Origin: an uncultured Bacteroidota bacterium | GTDB lineage: Bacteria; Bacteroidota; Bacteroidia; Chitinophagales; Chitinophagaceae | NCBI GenBank assembly: GCA_903839875.1 | Contig: CAIMDZ010000013.1 | Span: 1 to 64,000 of the forward strand | DNA: 64,000 nucleotides | Reading direction: 5' to 3' | In this document: positions 24,075 through 33,123 of the stretch, piece by piece | Layout of the letters: every line of letters starts with the position of its first letter | How positions within the stretch are numbered: position 1 is the first letter of the stretch | Program-made: the position numbers and the translations under genes | The notes under the pieces: model-generated | The model's input: the letters and a program-made list of their open reading frames with translations, nothing else | What the model was told of the DNA's origin: nothing | Databases searched by the model: none

Positions 24075-24308
24075 ATGGTGGCGTTAGCAGGCACATATAA
24101 GAATGGGAAAATAAAACTGGATAAAGAATATTTATCAAAGAAAACCGTAAAGGTCATTGTAACCTTTCTGGAAGAAGAGGCGGAGGAGCAGCCTAAAAAG
24201 AGATTGACAATAAATGATTTTCATTTTTTGCAAAGCCAAAAAGAATTAGAACATTACAAGGGGTCTTTAAGTGATGCATTAATTGAGGAAAGGCGCAGTG
24301 AACTATGA
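24075..24308 (+). CDS. antitoxin of the PIN-toxin pair
   Basis: A 77-residue protein. The N-terminal 35 residues (MVALAGTYKNGKIKLDKEY and VKVIVTFLEE) are a short beta-rich unit, typical of the antitoxin family found next to PIN toxins in Bacteroidota. The C-terminal half is a charged helix with SLSDALIEERRSEL. The toxin ATG overlaps the stop as ATGA, the usual arrangement for translational coupling. It is probably a transcriptional autorepressor together with the toxin. Confidence 0.75.
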   Translation: MVALAGTYKNGKIKLDKEYLSKKTVKVIVTFLEEEAEEQPKKRLTINDFHFLQSQKELEHYKGSLSDALIEERRSEL

Positions 24309-24733
24309 ATATCTTTTTTGATACTTCCCCAATATTTAAATTGTATCATGTAGAAAATGATACACAGAAAATTGTTGACTTAGTCAATAATCCAGATTTA
24401 GAGAACATCTTCCTTTCGGAAATTGCCAAAATTGAGTTTTCGTCAATTGTCTGGCGAAAGGTCCGTCTCAATGAATTTTCGGAACAAGAAGCTAAAAGGA
24501 TCAATCGCCGTTTTGAGTCGGATTTCAGACAGTATCATTTCACACAAGTTGATCGCGAGATTATGGCTCAAGCCAAGATTCTCATTGAAAAATACGGCCA
24601 CCAAGGCTTGAGAACCCTGGACAGTATTCAACTATCAACTGCCGTTTCTCTCATAGATGAATGCCAGTTATTCGTCACTTCCGACAAATTATTACATTCA
24701 TTCTTTCAGCAAGAGAATTTGCCGGTAGTGTAG
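24305..24733 (+). CDS. PIN-domain toxin (VapC-type ribonuclease)
   Basis: A 142-residue PIN-domain protein. All four acidic positions are visible: D6 in IFFDTSP, E44 in EIAKIEF, an aspartate in LRTLDSIQLSTAV and one in FVTSDKLL. The family cleaves specific RNAs (often tRNA or rRNA) with a Mg-dependent centre when freed from its antitoxin. The gene overlaps the antitoxin by 4 nt. Length and residues are those of an intact toxin, in contrast to the truncated PIN gene at 51808. Confidence 0.85.
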   Translation: MNIFFDTSPIFKLYHVENDTQKIVDLVNNPDLENIFLSEIAKIEFSSIVWRKVRLNEFSEQEAKRINRRFESDFRQYHFTQVDREIMAQAKILIEKYGHQGLRTLDSIQLSTAVSLIDECQLFVTSDKLLHSFFQQENLPVV

Positions 24734-24784
24734 TTAGCCAATACCTTCTTATTCTTTTAACTTATTTACCCCCCATCTTTTTAA

Positions 24785-24792
24785 TATCTTTG
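24785..24792 (+). promoter_or_regulatory. -7 promoter element TATCTTTG
   Basis: An exact TAnnTTTG match 33 nt before the dxr ATG at 24826. A TTTA box lies about 16 nt upstream. Confidence 0.5.
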
Positions 24793-24825
24793 ATGTCTGA
24801 AATTGTAAAAAAATAAATTTAATTA

Positions 24826-25995
24826 ATGAAGCGGTTAGCGATATTGGGGTCAACGGGGTCGGTAGGGACACAGGCATTAGAGGTGGTAGCAGCGCATCCC
24901 GACCTGTTTGAGGTAGAAGTGCTAAGCGCGCATAGCAATGCCGCGTTACTGGTGGAGCAGGCCAGGAAGTTCAAACCCAATGCAGTAGTAGTAACAGACG
25001 AAAGCAAGTATAAAGAAGTTAAGGACGCCCTGCTGATGCTGCCTGTAAAGGTTTTTGCCGGGCAGCAGGCATTGGCAGATGTGGTACAATGGGACAGTGT
25101 GGATACAGTGCTGGGCGCAATTCTCGGATTTGCCGGGTTGCGCTCCATACTTGCAGCAATTGATGCAGGCAAGCGCATAGCCCTTGCAAATAAAGAAACT
25201 TTGGTTGTTGCAGGTGAACTTGTTATGCAGCGTGCCAGGGAAAAAGGCGTCATCATCATACCTGTAGACAGTGAACATTCAGCCATATTCCAGTGCCTGG
25301 TAGGTGAAGATCCCGGCAAAGTGGAGAAAATGATACTCACCGCAAGCGGAGGTCCATTCCTGGGTCGCAAACCCAATTACCTGGTAAATGTGAAAGCGAG
25401 TCATGCACTGCAGCACCCAATCTGGAGTATGGGCGCCAAAATAAGCATAGACAGCGCTACCCTTATGAACAAAGGGCTGGAAATGATAGAGGCAAAATGG
25501 CTCTTCGGGCTGAAGAATGAGCAGATAGATGTGGTCATACATTCGCAGTCAATTGTGCACTCTATGGTGCAGTTTACCGACGGAAGCGTAAAGGCGCAAC
25601 TCGGGCTGCCGGATATGAGGTTGCCCATACAATATGCTATCTCCTTTCCATACCGGATACATAATGATTACAAGCGTCTCGACTTTAAAGATTTCCCAAA
25701 ACTTACATTTGAGCCGCCGGATTATAAAACTTTCCGTAATCTTGCCATCGCAAAAGACGCAATGTTCAGAGGGGGTAACGCCCCATGTGTGCTGAATGCA
25801 GCCAATGAAATGGTGGTGCATGCGTTTTTGCAAAACAAGGTTGGCTTCCTGGAGATGGGTGAAATGATAGAAAAAACACTGGAACAGGTACCGTTTATTG
25901 AGCATCCCACCCTGGAAAATTACCAGGATAGTGATGCCGAGGCACGGATACATGCTGCGGAATTTATTAAGAAGAGCCAGCTGTCTATATATTAG
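24826..25995 (+). CDS. dxr: 1-deoxy-D-xylulose 5-phosphate reductoisomerase
   Basis: A 389-residue enzyme of the non-mevalonate isoprenoid pathway that converts DXP to 2-C-methyl-D-erythritol 4-phosphate with NADPH and a divalent metal. The NADPH-binding loop is ILGSTGSVGTQ at residues 5-15. ANKETLVVAGE lies near residue 124. The metal-binding VDSEHSAIFQCL near 147 and the substrate loop LTASGGPF follow. HPIWSMGAKISIDSATLMNKGLE near 205 completes the active site. Full length and all key residues are present. It has its own promoter, and rseP follows after 159 nt containing a repeat. Confidence 0.97.
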   Translation: MKRLAILGSTGSVGTQALEVVAAHPDLFEVEVLSAHSNAALLVEQARKFKPNAVVVTDESKYKEVKDALLMLPVKVFAGQQALADVVQWDSVDTVLGAILGFAGLRSILAAIDAGKRIALANKETLVVAGELVMQRAREKGVIIIPVDSEHSAIFQCLVGEDPGKVEKMILTASGGPFLGRKPNYLVNVKASHALQHPIWSMGAKISIDSATLMNKGLEMIEAKWLFGLKNEQIDVVIHSQSIVHSMVQFTDGSVKAQLGLPDMRLPIQYAISFPYRIHNDYKRLDFKDFPKLTFEPPDYKTFRNLAIAKDAMFRGGNAPCVLNAANEMVVHAFLQNKVGFLEMGEMIEKTLEQVPFIEHPTLENYQDSDAEARIHAAEFIKKSQLSIY

Positions 25996-26002
25996 GAATT
26001 AG

Positions 26003-26142
26003 TAGTTGGGAATTGGGATTGAAACGAAACACAATTATCAATTAGAAACCCAGGCTGCAAAAATTAAATTTTAGTAACTAAAATAGAAAAAGTAACAATC
26101 CAAATTCCCAATTACTCCCGATAGTTATCGGGACCAAATTCC
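26003..26142. repeat. 49-bp dispersed repeat with CCCGATAGYTATCGGG core, copy 1, and its inverted partner
   Basis: 26094-26142 matches the reverse complement of 40224-40273 in about 46 of 49 positions and contains the palindrome TCCCGATAGTTATCGGGA. The sequence at 26003-26021 is an inverted copy (17 of 19) of 26096-26114, so the whole spacer can fold back. It lies 13 nt before the rseP start. Confidence 0.65.
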
Positions 26143-26154
26143 AGAAAAAGTAAA

Positions 26155-27537
26155 ATGCATTTAGAAACTATACTATTAATTTCCGGCACATGGATGAAGG
26201 TAATCCAGTTGTTCGTCGCTTTATCCATACTCATCATATTGCATGAAGGCGGTCACTTTTTCTTTGCCCGCCTGTTCAAAACAAGGGTAGAAAAGTTTTA
26301 CCTTTTCTTCGACTTTCTTTTTCCCTTTGGGGGCTTGCTGAATTTTGCGCTCTTTAAGAAAAAGAAAGGCGATACCGAATATGGTATCGGCTGGTTCCCG
26401 TTAGGCGGCTATGTAAAGATAGCGGGAATGATAGACGAGAGCATGGACAAGGAAGCAATGGCCCTGCCGCCTCAGCCATGGGAGTACCGCTCAAAGAAAC
26501 CATACCAGCGCCTGTTCATCATGCTGGGTGGTATCATAGTGAATACGCTGCTGGCGGTAGTAATTTACATGATCGTGTTCGGAGTATATGGTGAACAGTA
26601 TCTGCTGACCAGCAGTGCAAAATACGGTATTGCAGTTGACAGCCTGGGCAGGAGCATAGGTTTGCGTAACGGAGACATTATCAGGTCGGTGGATAATAAG
26701 CAGGTTGAACGTTTTGACCATATTCCAATGGCAATCGTTTACAGCAAGAACCAGACAGGCACTATAGAAATTTCGCGCAATGGGAAAGACACCGTGATCA
26801 ATATCCCTAAAGGTACTGTACGGAAAATGCTGAAAATGCAAAAAGGTTTTATTGGCTCTGCATTACCTGCGTATATTGATTCCGTGTTTCCACAAGGAAG
26901 GGCTGCAACGGCAGGCATAAGAGCAGGCGACACAATTGTAGCTATAAATGGCCAGCCAATCAGATTTTACAATGAGGTGCATGAGATTGTTGAGGCGAAC
27001 TACAACAAACCCATCACTGTTGTGGTAAAACGCGATAATGCCGAACAGTCATTTAGCGTTACTGTGCCAAAGGATTCATTGATGGGTATAGGCTCTGCCG
27101 ACAGGGAGAAATTTCTCCACATCGAAAAGATACATTACAACCCTATTCAGGCCGTTGGCAGGGGATTTTCATTTACGGTTGAGAAGTTCGTAGATTATAC
27201 CGGGCAGTTAGGTTTGATGTTCACCTCTCCCGAAGTGAAGCTGAACGAAAGCCTGGGTGGCATGGCCAGCTTCGGGAAGATATTCCCTGCCGTGTTTGAT
27301 ATGCACGACTTCCTGATGCTGCTGGCATTCATCTCCGTAATACTCGCATTCATGAACCTGCTGCCAATACCGGGGCTTGATGGAGGTTATGTAATATTCC
27401 TGCTGTTTGAAATGATAACCGGGAAAAAAGTAAGTGAGAAGGTAATGGAGCGCGCCACCTCTGTAGGGCTCGTGCTGCTGCTTGCACTGATGCTATACGC
27501 CAACGGGCTGGACGTAGTAAGGCATTTCTGGAAGTAA
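26155..27537 (+). CDS. rseP: RseP-type site-2 protease
   Basis: A 460-residue intramembrane zinc metalloprotease. The first membrane helix carries the metal-binding HEGGH (canonical HExxH) at about residues 31-35. Two PDZ domains follow (GLRNGDIIRSVDNKQV near 170 and AGIRAGDTIVAINGQPI near 260). The third-ligand region is NLLPIPGLDGG near residue 400 in the penultimate helix. The family cleaves anti-sigma factors or signal-peptide remnants within the membrane. An alternative ATG 39 nt downstream would still keep the first helix. It sits after dxr, as in many bacteria. Confidence 0.93.
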   Translation: MHLETILLISGTWMKVIQLFVALSILIILHEGGHFFFARLFKTRVEKFYLFFDFLFPFGGLLNFALFKKKKGDTEYGIGWFPLGGYVKIAGMIDESMDKEAMALPPQPWEYRSKKPYQRLFIMLGGIIVNTLLAVVIYMIVFGVYGEQYLLTSSAKYGIAVDSLGRSIGLRNGDIIRSVDNKQVERFDHIPMAIVYSKNQTGTIEISRNGKDTVINIPKGTVRKMLKMQKGFIGSALPAYIDSVFPQGRAATAGIRAGDTIVAINGQPIRFYNEVHEIVEANYNKPITVVVKRDNAEQSFSVTVPKDSLMGIGSADREKFLHIEKIHYNPIQAVGRGFSFTVEKFVDYTGQLGLMFTSPEVKLNESLGGMASFGKIFPAVFDMHDFLMLLAFISVILAFMNLLPIPGLDGGYVIFLLFEMITGKKVSEKVMERATSVGLVLLLALMLYANGLDVVRHFWK

Positions 27538-27564
27538 CCAGAGTGACTCGTTAGACGAACAAAT

Positions 27565-27987
27565 ATGCTCATCCAAAACATCAAAGTAGCCGCTGACGCC
27601 ATGATCTTTTATAAAGATGGTGCAGATTTTCAGCTCGTGCTGGTGAAGAGGAAATTTGAACCTAATGTGGGCATGTGGGCTATACCCGGCGGCTTTGTAG
27701 AAGACGATGAAGACCTTGAGCCCGCTGCCCTTAGAGAACTGGAAGAAGAGACAGGGCTGAAGCTCAGTTCACTGAAACAACTGCACACATTTGGCAAACC
27801 GGGTCGCGACCCCCGTGGAAGAACAGTTTCTGTTACTTACTATGCCATTCTGGACAAAAAACTGCCGGTCACCGGCGGTGATGATGCCGCTGAAGCACAT
27901 TGGGTAAACGTAAAAGACATAAAAGAAATGGCATTCGACCATATGGATGTGCTGGCGTTTGCGCTTAAGGAGCTTGGTATCAGATAA
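27565..27987 (+). CDS. Nudix hydrolase
   Basis: A 140-residue protein with a perfect Nudix box, GGFVEDDEDLEPAALRELEEETGL (G-x5-E-x7-RE-x2-EE-xG), at about residues 41-64. The WAIPGG preceding it is typical of ADP-ribose or (d)NTP pyrophosphatases of the ADPRase/NrtR-related type. No winged-helix C terminus is present, so it is an enzyme and not an NrtR regulator. It starts 27 nt after rseP and is probably co-transcribed. Substrate specificity cannot be told from the sequence. Confidence 0.9.
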   Translation: MLIQNIKVAADAMIFYKDGADFQLVLVKRKFEPNVGMWAIPGGFVEDDEDLEPAALRELEEETGLKLSSLKQLHTFGKPGRDPRGRTVSVTYYAILDKKLPVTGGDDAAEAHWVNVKDIKEMAFDHMDVLAFALKELGIR

Positions 27988-28065
27988 ACTCAAATTCTGA
28001 AAATAACATAAGCTTCTATCAAAATTATCTGGTTCATTCATACATTTGTGTAAAAGGAATTTAAA

Positions 28066-28647
28066 ATGAAACTGGCTGATCTCAATCTGAACCTCGTATA
28101 TACTTATGCAGATTACCTTAAATGGACATTTGCAGAGCGTGTTGAACTTATAAAAGGAAAGATATTCGAAATGAGTGCACCCAGCAGGACGCACCAGGAT
28201 CTTTCTACTTTTATTCATGGAGAATTATATGATTATCTAAAACATAAAAATTGTAAAGTTTATTCTGCTCCTTTCGATGTTCGGTTACCTCGTAAGTCTA
28301 AGGATGATAAGGACATCATCACTGTAGTGCAACCAGATATCTGTGTGATCTGCGACAAATCAATACTTGACGCTAAAGGCTGCCTGGGCGCACCGGATAT
28401 TGTGGTTGAAATTTTGTCTCCAAGCAATAATGTAACCGAACTAAGGAATAAATACGACATATACCTGGAAGCGGGCGTAAAAGAATACTGGGTAGTATCA
28501 CCCCAGGACCAGACGTTTCTCGTTTATACACTGGCAGATGGCAAGTACATCCCGTCCCGGTTAATGGTAGCAGGAGACACTATGACCTCGTCTGTGCTGG
28601 AAGGATTTTCGCTGGACCTGAAGGCTTTGTTTGATAGTATGGAATAA
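28066..28647 (+). CDS. Uma2 family protein (PD-(D/E)XK-like, DUF820)
   Basis: A 193-residue protein of the Uma2/DUF820 family. The catalytic-looking residues are spread over VQPDICVIC near residue 88 (D of the motif), PDIVVEILSPSN near 107 (E-x-x-S) and YLEAGVKEYWVVSP near 135, which contains the conserved lysine. The family has a restriction-endonuclease fold and is expanded in cyanobacteria and Bacteroidota, where its role is unclear and some members look like mobile or selfish genes. It is convergent with smc. Confidence 0.85.
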   Translation: MKLADLNLNLVYTYADYLKWTFAERVELIKGKIFEMSAPSRTHQDLSTFIHGELYDYLKHKNCKVYSAPFDVRLPRKSKDDKDIITVVQPDICVICDKSILDAKGCLGAPDIVVEILSPSNNVTELRNKYDIYLEAGVKEYWVVSPQDQTFLVYTLADGKYIPSRLMVAGDTMTSSVLEGFSLDLKALFDSME

Positions 28648-28660
28648 GGGAAACAATCCC

Positions 28661-28686
28661 AATCTGCCTGTAAGCAGACAGGTTCC
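28661..28686. repeat. CCTGCC/GGCAGG palindrome, copy 4
   Basis: The degenerate copy CTGCCTGTAAGCAGACAGG lies between the convergent Uma2-type and smc genes. It could act as a bidirectional transcription end. Confidence 0.5.
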
Positions 28687-28711
28687 AAACAACCAATTCC
28701 TGATTCCAGCT

Positions 28712-31700
28712 CTAGTTCAGGCTCCTGAAATCCACCGGCACCAGCTTGCTCACACCAGGCTCCTGCATGGTTACACCATAGATCACATCCACTGCAGCCA
28801 TAGTCTGCTTGTTGTGGGTAACGATGATGAACTGGGAGTTATCCGAAAACTTACGGATCATCTGTGTGAACTTGCCAACGTTGGCATCATCCAGCGGCGC
28901 ATCCACTTCATCAAGTATGCAGAAAGGTGCAGGCTTGATCAGGTAAATGGCAAACAGGAACGCTGTAGATGTAAGGGTCTTTTCCCCTCCCGATAATTGG
29001 GTAAGCGTGCTTGGTTTCTTCCCTTTAGGCTGGGCGTATATTTCTATATTGCTGTCGGCCATATTGTCCGGGTCTGTGAGGCGCAGATCGCAATTATCAT
29101 CTTCTGTAAACAGCGCTTTAAATACCTGCACAAAGTTCTTCCGCACCATATCAAATGTTTCACTGAATTTTGTATTGGCTGTATTCTCGACCTCCGCAAT
29201 TGTAGAAAGCAAGGATTCCTTTGCATTCACCAGGTCATCGCGCTGCTCTGCTATAAAATCATTACGCACTTTCATCTCGGTATATGCCTCAATAGCAGTA
29301 GGATTGATTTCGCCCATATTCTCCAGGCGCTTTTTCATCTTTTCACTATCCGCAGTGAGTTCTTCTATACTTACCTCGCCCTTGCGTGGCTGGTCAAGTA
29401 TTTCGTCCAGCACCACCTTAAACTCTATTGCCAGCCGTTCGCTCATGCCGGCCACCTGTACCTTCATGGTACTCAGTTTATCTTTAATGCCATTAAGCAA
29501 TGCCTCGGCATGTTCTTTTTCACGGCGTTTCTGGTTTAGCTGGCCTTCCTGAGCGGTAATATTGTTACGCATTTCATAGTATGCCCTGTCTTTCTCATTC
29601 AGAATCCGCTCATCGCCTTCTTTGCGGCTCAGTAACTCATACAACTCATTATCCCCCGTATGCAGCAGCTTTTCCGTTTCTTCCAGCTGCACTGAAATTT
29701 GCTGCAGCGACTCGCTGTTTTCAGCTATTTGTTTTTTAAGGTCTGCAAGTTGGTTGGTCCTGAATTGCAGCTCCTGGTTCAGGTTGTCCAGCTTGCTTTG
29801 CTGACGTGTATAAGCGATATTATGACTGTTATATTTTTGGGTTATTTCATTAAACGCCTGCTCTACCGACCTGAAATCTGCTTCTGCATTTTGTATGTTT
29901 TGCTGGAGTGTTTTCAGCGATTCGGTTATCGCTTCCAGTTCAGCACGCGTATCCTGTATATTATCATGCGTTTGGTCCAGCTGGCTTTGAATATCCTGCA
30001 GCCTTTTTTCACCTCCCTGGTTCAGGTGTTCATAGTTTTCAATCCGGTTAGCCAGGTTTACACTATGATTCTGCAACCGGTTTATCTCCTGGCGGGTTTG
30101 TTCTATCGTCTTATCATTCAGCTCACTGTTAAACCCTGTTATTTGTGTTTGGGTATCCGAAACAAGCTGTTTCAATCCGGTGGTAGTATTAATCAGGTCC
30201 TGTATCTCTTTCACCAGGCGCTCCAGGTTCTTGGCACGACCGATCTTATTCCCTTCAAACAGGCCTATCGAGCCACCCCCAAGTGTATACTTACCCCTAA
30301 TCATCTTGCCGCTCTTGCTCACCAGCACATTGCCATTGGTAAGTTCTACGTCCGATATATCGGCATCATCATTCGTCACATACACATGTCCCAGCAATCG
30401 TTTAGCCAACTCAGCATATTGGTCATCAACAGTCACCACGCTCAGCGCCGGCACCGACCCCGCCGGCGCTTCGGATGGTGTAGAAAGATATTCACCAAGG
30501 TGGTCCAGCACAAAGAAATTTGCCTTTCCTTTTTTATTTGTATCCAGCAAGTGCACCGCTTTAGCCGCTTCGCCGGGGTTACCTACTATGTAGTAGTTGA
30601 GGAAATTGTCGAGCACGTTCTCCAATGCGGTCCTGTATTCATTCTTCACCACAAATACATCCGATAAAAGCGGCGCATCATTATTCCATTCTTTGTTCTT
30701 CTTCAGGAATTTAATGCTGTCCGGATATCCTTCCAGGCTATCCACCAGCGATTTAAGCAGGTCGTGCTCATTCCTCCTGCTATCCAGCTTACGGTTCTCT
30801 TCCACAAGTTTGGCGCGCAGCGTCTCCATCTGCTCCTGGCTCTGCAATATTTTACTCTTTACTTCCTCATGTTTTGTAATAAGGTCCTGCAGTTCATCTT
30901 GTTTATCTGCAAGTTTTTCTTCCGTATCCTTACGCTCTGTGTTTAATTGAGCCACTTGCGCCTCTCTCTGTGTCTTTTCATCCTGCACCTGCTGCATGCT
31001 GCGTTGCAGGTTCATTACAGAGGTATCAGCTATGGCCACTTTCTTTTCCGCGTCAAACTGGCTGCGTTGCCGTTGCTGGTACTCCGTACGCATTTGCTCC
31101 AGCACCTGTTTCTTTTCGTCAAACGCATGGCGCTTTTCATCTACCGCCGTGCGCAGTCCTTCCAGCTCATGCCTTATTTGTTCCAGCCCTGCAGATTCTT
31201 CTTTGATTTGTTTTTCTGAGAAGGCTATCGAATCCTCCAGCTTTTTAGACTGCCCACCGGCACCAGACAGGAAATCACGCAGATTTTTCTCCCGCTCCTT
31301 CAGGTGCTCTAACCGTTGTGCAGCAAGCTTTTTATCATTTTCAAGCTGCCGGACCCTGTTCACCAGTTCATTGAACTGTCTCTGCATTACGCTCAGTTCC
31401 TGTTCTTTTTCTATCAGCCTTACCTTCTGCTGCTCCACCGAGGCTTCTTCTGTGGCCACTATTGCCTCCAGCTGAGTTCTGCGGTCAGTCTCCGCATCAT
31501 GCTGCTCATTGAGCGTTTTATATTGCTCATTAAAATGCTCCAGCGACGCTTTCGCAAGTTCTATACTTACCTCTTTGTATTCCGCTTTAATATTGAAGTA
31601 TCGCTCCGCCTTCTTTGCCTGGCTCTCAAGTGTACGCAGGTTATTGCCAATTTCAAACAACAGGTCTTCAATACGCGCTATATCCAGTTCGGTAAGTTCC

Positions 31701-32242
31701 AGTTTTTGTTTCGCCTCTTTCTTGCGTGTTTTGTATATCGAGATACCGGCAGCCTGCTCCAGCATACGGCGGCGTGCGCCATCTTTATCCTTAATAATAT
31801 CATCCACCATCCCCAGTTCTATGATAGCGTATGAGTCATTACTCACACCCGTATCCAGAAAGAGGTTATGAATATCCTTCAGGCGGCAGCTTACATCATT
31901 GAGGCGGTATTCGCTTTCACCGTTCTTATAAAATTTCCTGGTTATGGTAACAGTGGTAAATTCAGTAGGCAGCAGGTTACGTGTATTCTCGAAAGTAAGT
32001 GATACTTCAGCCATACCCGATGCCGTGCGCGTGCGCGAACCATTGAAGATCAGGTCATCCAGGTTATCAGAGCGCAGCGCCTTGATCTTATGCTCACCTA
32101 TCACCCACCGTATGGCATCCACGATATTCGATTTCCCGCAGCCATTCGGACCCACAATACCCGTAATAGGATTGTCCAGCACTATATGGGTTTTGTCGGC
32201 AAAAGACTTGAACCCTTTTATTTCTAAAGACTTTAATCTCAA
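28712..32242 (-). CDS. smc: chromosome segregation ATPase SMC
   Basis: A 1176-residue SMC protein with the full architecture. The N-terminal ATPase half has the Walker A motif GPNGCGKSN near residues 32-40. A long coiled coil covers about 170-500. The hinge spans about 515-670 (EGYPDSIKFLKK onward). A second coiled coil reaches about 1010. The C-terminal half has the signature LSGGEKTLTSTA and Walker B CILDEVDAPLDD. SMC dimers compact and segregate chromosomes with ScpA/ScpB. The start codon is TTG at 32242, the only site matching the conserved MRLKSLEIKGFKSFAD beginning. ScpA and ScpB are not nearby. Confidence 0.97.
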   Translation of the reverse strand: MRLKSLEIKGFKSFADKTHIVLDNPITGIVGPNGCGKSNIVDAIRWVIGEHKIKALRSDNLDDLIFNGSRTRTASGMAEVSLTFENTRNLLPTEFTTVTITRKFYKNGESEYRLNDVSCRLKDIHNLFLDTGVSNDSYAIIELGMVDDIIKDKDGARRRMLEQAAGISIYKTRKKEAKQKLELTELDIARIEDLLFEIGNNLRTLESQAKKAERYFNIKAEYKEVSIELAKASLEHFNEQYKTLNEQHDAETDRRTQLEAIVATEEASVEQQKVRLIEKEQELSVMQRQFNELVNRVRQLENDKKLAAQRLEHLKEREKNLRDFLSGAGGQSKKLEDSIAFSEKQIKEESAGLEQIRHELEGLRTAVDEKRHAFDEKKQVLEQMRTEYQQRQRSQFDAEKKVAIADTSVMNLQRSMQQVQDEKTQREAQVAQLNTERKDTEEKLADKQDELQDLITKHEEVKSKILQSQEQMETLRAKLVEENRKLDSRRNEHDLLKSLVDSLEGYPDSIKFLKKNKEWNNDAPLLSDVFVVKNEYRTALENVLDNFLNYYIVGNPGEAAKAVHLLDTNKKGKANFFVLDHLGEYLSTPSEAPAGSVPALSVVTVDDQYAELAKRLLGHVYVTNDDADISDVELTNGNVLVSKSGKMIRGKYTLGGGSIGLFEGNKIGRAKNLERLVKEIQDLINTTTGLKQLVSDTQTQITGFNSELNDKTIEQTRQEINRLQNHSVNLANRIENYEHLNQGGEKRLQDIQSQLDQTHDNIQDTRAELEAITESLKTLQQNIQNAEADFRSVEQAFNEITQKYNSHNIAYTRQQSKLDNLNQELQFRTNQLADLKKQIAENSESLQQISVQLEETEKLLHTGDNELYELLSRKEGDERILNEKDRAYYEMRNNITAQEGQLNQKRREKEHAEALLNGIKDKLSTMKVQVAGMSERLAIEFKVVLDEILDQPRKGEVSIEELTADSEKMKKRLENMGEINPTAIEAYTEMKVRNDFIAEQRDDLVNAKESLLSTIAEVENTANTKFSETFDMVRKNFVQVFKALFTEDDNCDLRLTDPDNMADSNIEIYAQPKGKKPSTLTQLSGGEKTLTSTAFLFAIYLIKPAPFCILDEVDAPLDDANVGKFTQMIRKFSDNSQFIIVTHNKQTMAAVDVIYGVTMQEPGVSKLVPVDFRSLN

Positions 32243-32265
32243 CTTAAAAAAATTTAGGAGGGAGA

Positions 32266-32273
32266 CAAAGATA
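32266..32273 (-). promoter_or_regulatory. -7 promoter element TATCTTTG (reverse strand)
   Basis: An exact TAnnTTTG match 23 nt upstream of the smc TTG start. Confidence 0.5.
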
Positions 32274-32425
32274 AATGAAAAATGATGGGGATTATTGATG
32301 ATTTTTCTCTAATGCATATGAATATTTTGCGTTTTAATGTTGTGCTGAAAACCCTGACTTTGCAGTGCAAAAATTGATGTTATGAAGACAGTTGCATTGG
32401 ATAATCAGTTGCAGCAATACCGGCC

Positions 32426-33008
32426 TTAACTGCCAAGGGTTAAATGCATGGTATCATCTGTATTTTCCTTATAGAAACAGTGTTCTGATTCAATAGTAGT
32501 TTTTAAGAGATTTCCCTTCATAAAATCAGTTTTATACTGATACGATGTGTAACCCATAGAACTTGCCAAAAGTGTATCATTTTCCAACTCTATAGCGTCT
32601 GCATAATTGCTTTCCCGAGTTCATTTGTAACTGCTCCTATATTTTCTGTTTTAGGGTAAACAGTTACATTCTGTATAGGTGATTTTGTTTCCTTATCTAA
32701 AACCGTAATTTCAATTTGATTGCCTTTCAAGGAATCCATTGTAAATGAATATGAATTTTGTGGAGTGCTGTAGATGTAATTTATATAAAATAATATAAGT
32801 AGACTGTCTTTAGGTAAGTATTTATAAATTTCATTTCCAAATGCTGGGCCCGTATCGCACCCTTCTTCTTCATCAAATGTTGATTTTTTAAAATTGCGGA
32901 CATTATAACAGACTGCTATATTTATTTTATAGAACTTTGCGGAAAAACTTATCCATCACCCAAACCTGGTGAAATACATAGTAAAATTAATATTGAAATG
33001 CCCTTCAC
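32426..33008 (-). pseudogene. frameshifted remnant of a secreted protein with a CarboxypepD-reg-like domain
   Basis: No long frame exists here, but the reverse strand reads as one gene with two frameshifts. A GTG at 33008 opens a signal peptide (VKGISILILLCISPGLGDG). After a shift at about 32950 the frame continues FYKINIAVCYNVRNF, GCDTGPAFGNEIYKYLP and a domain ending TVLDKETKSPIQNVTVYPK, the hallmark of a carboxypeptidase regulatory-like (TonB-associated) beta sandwich. A second shift near 32605-32615 gives NYADAIELENDTLLASSMGY and DTMHLTLGS before a stop at 32426. It occupies the otherwise empty 881-nt gap before the beta-helix genes. Confidence 0.6.
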
Positions 33009-33123
33009 GATACCCAAATATACTTCGGCATTTTGAGAGCCAATATAAATACTATGTAATTTGCATTTTAATATCTACTTTGTTAGCACATCAATAAATT
33101 GTTACCATAAAAATGATTGTTTT

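Noticed and set aside
28947-29552. Two further plus-strand frames of about 180-200 codons opposite smc
   Set aside because: They are antisense shadows with no start context, promoter or recognisable domain.
29699-30667. Long open frame (322 codons) on the plus strand inside smc
   Set aside because: It is antisense to a full-length SMC with intact motifs; its residues are the aromatic- and leucine-rich type produced by reading a coiled-coil gene backwards.
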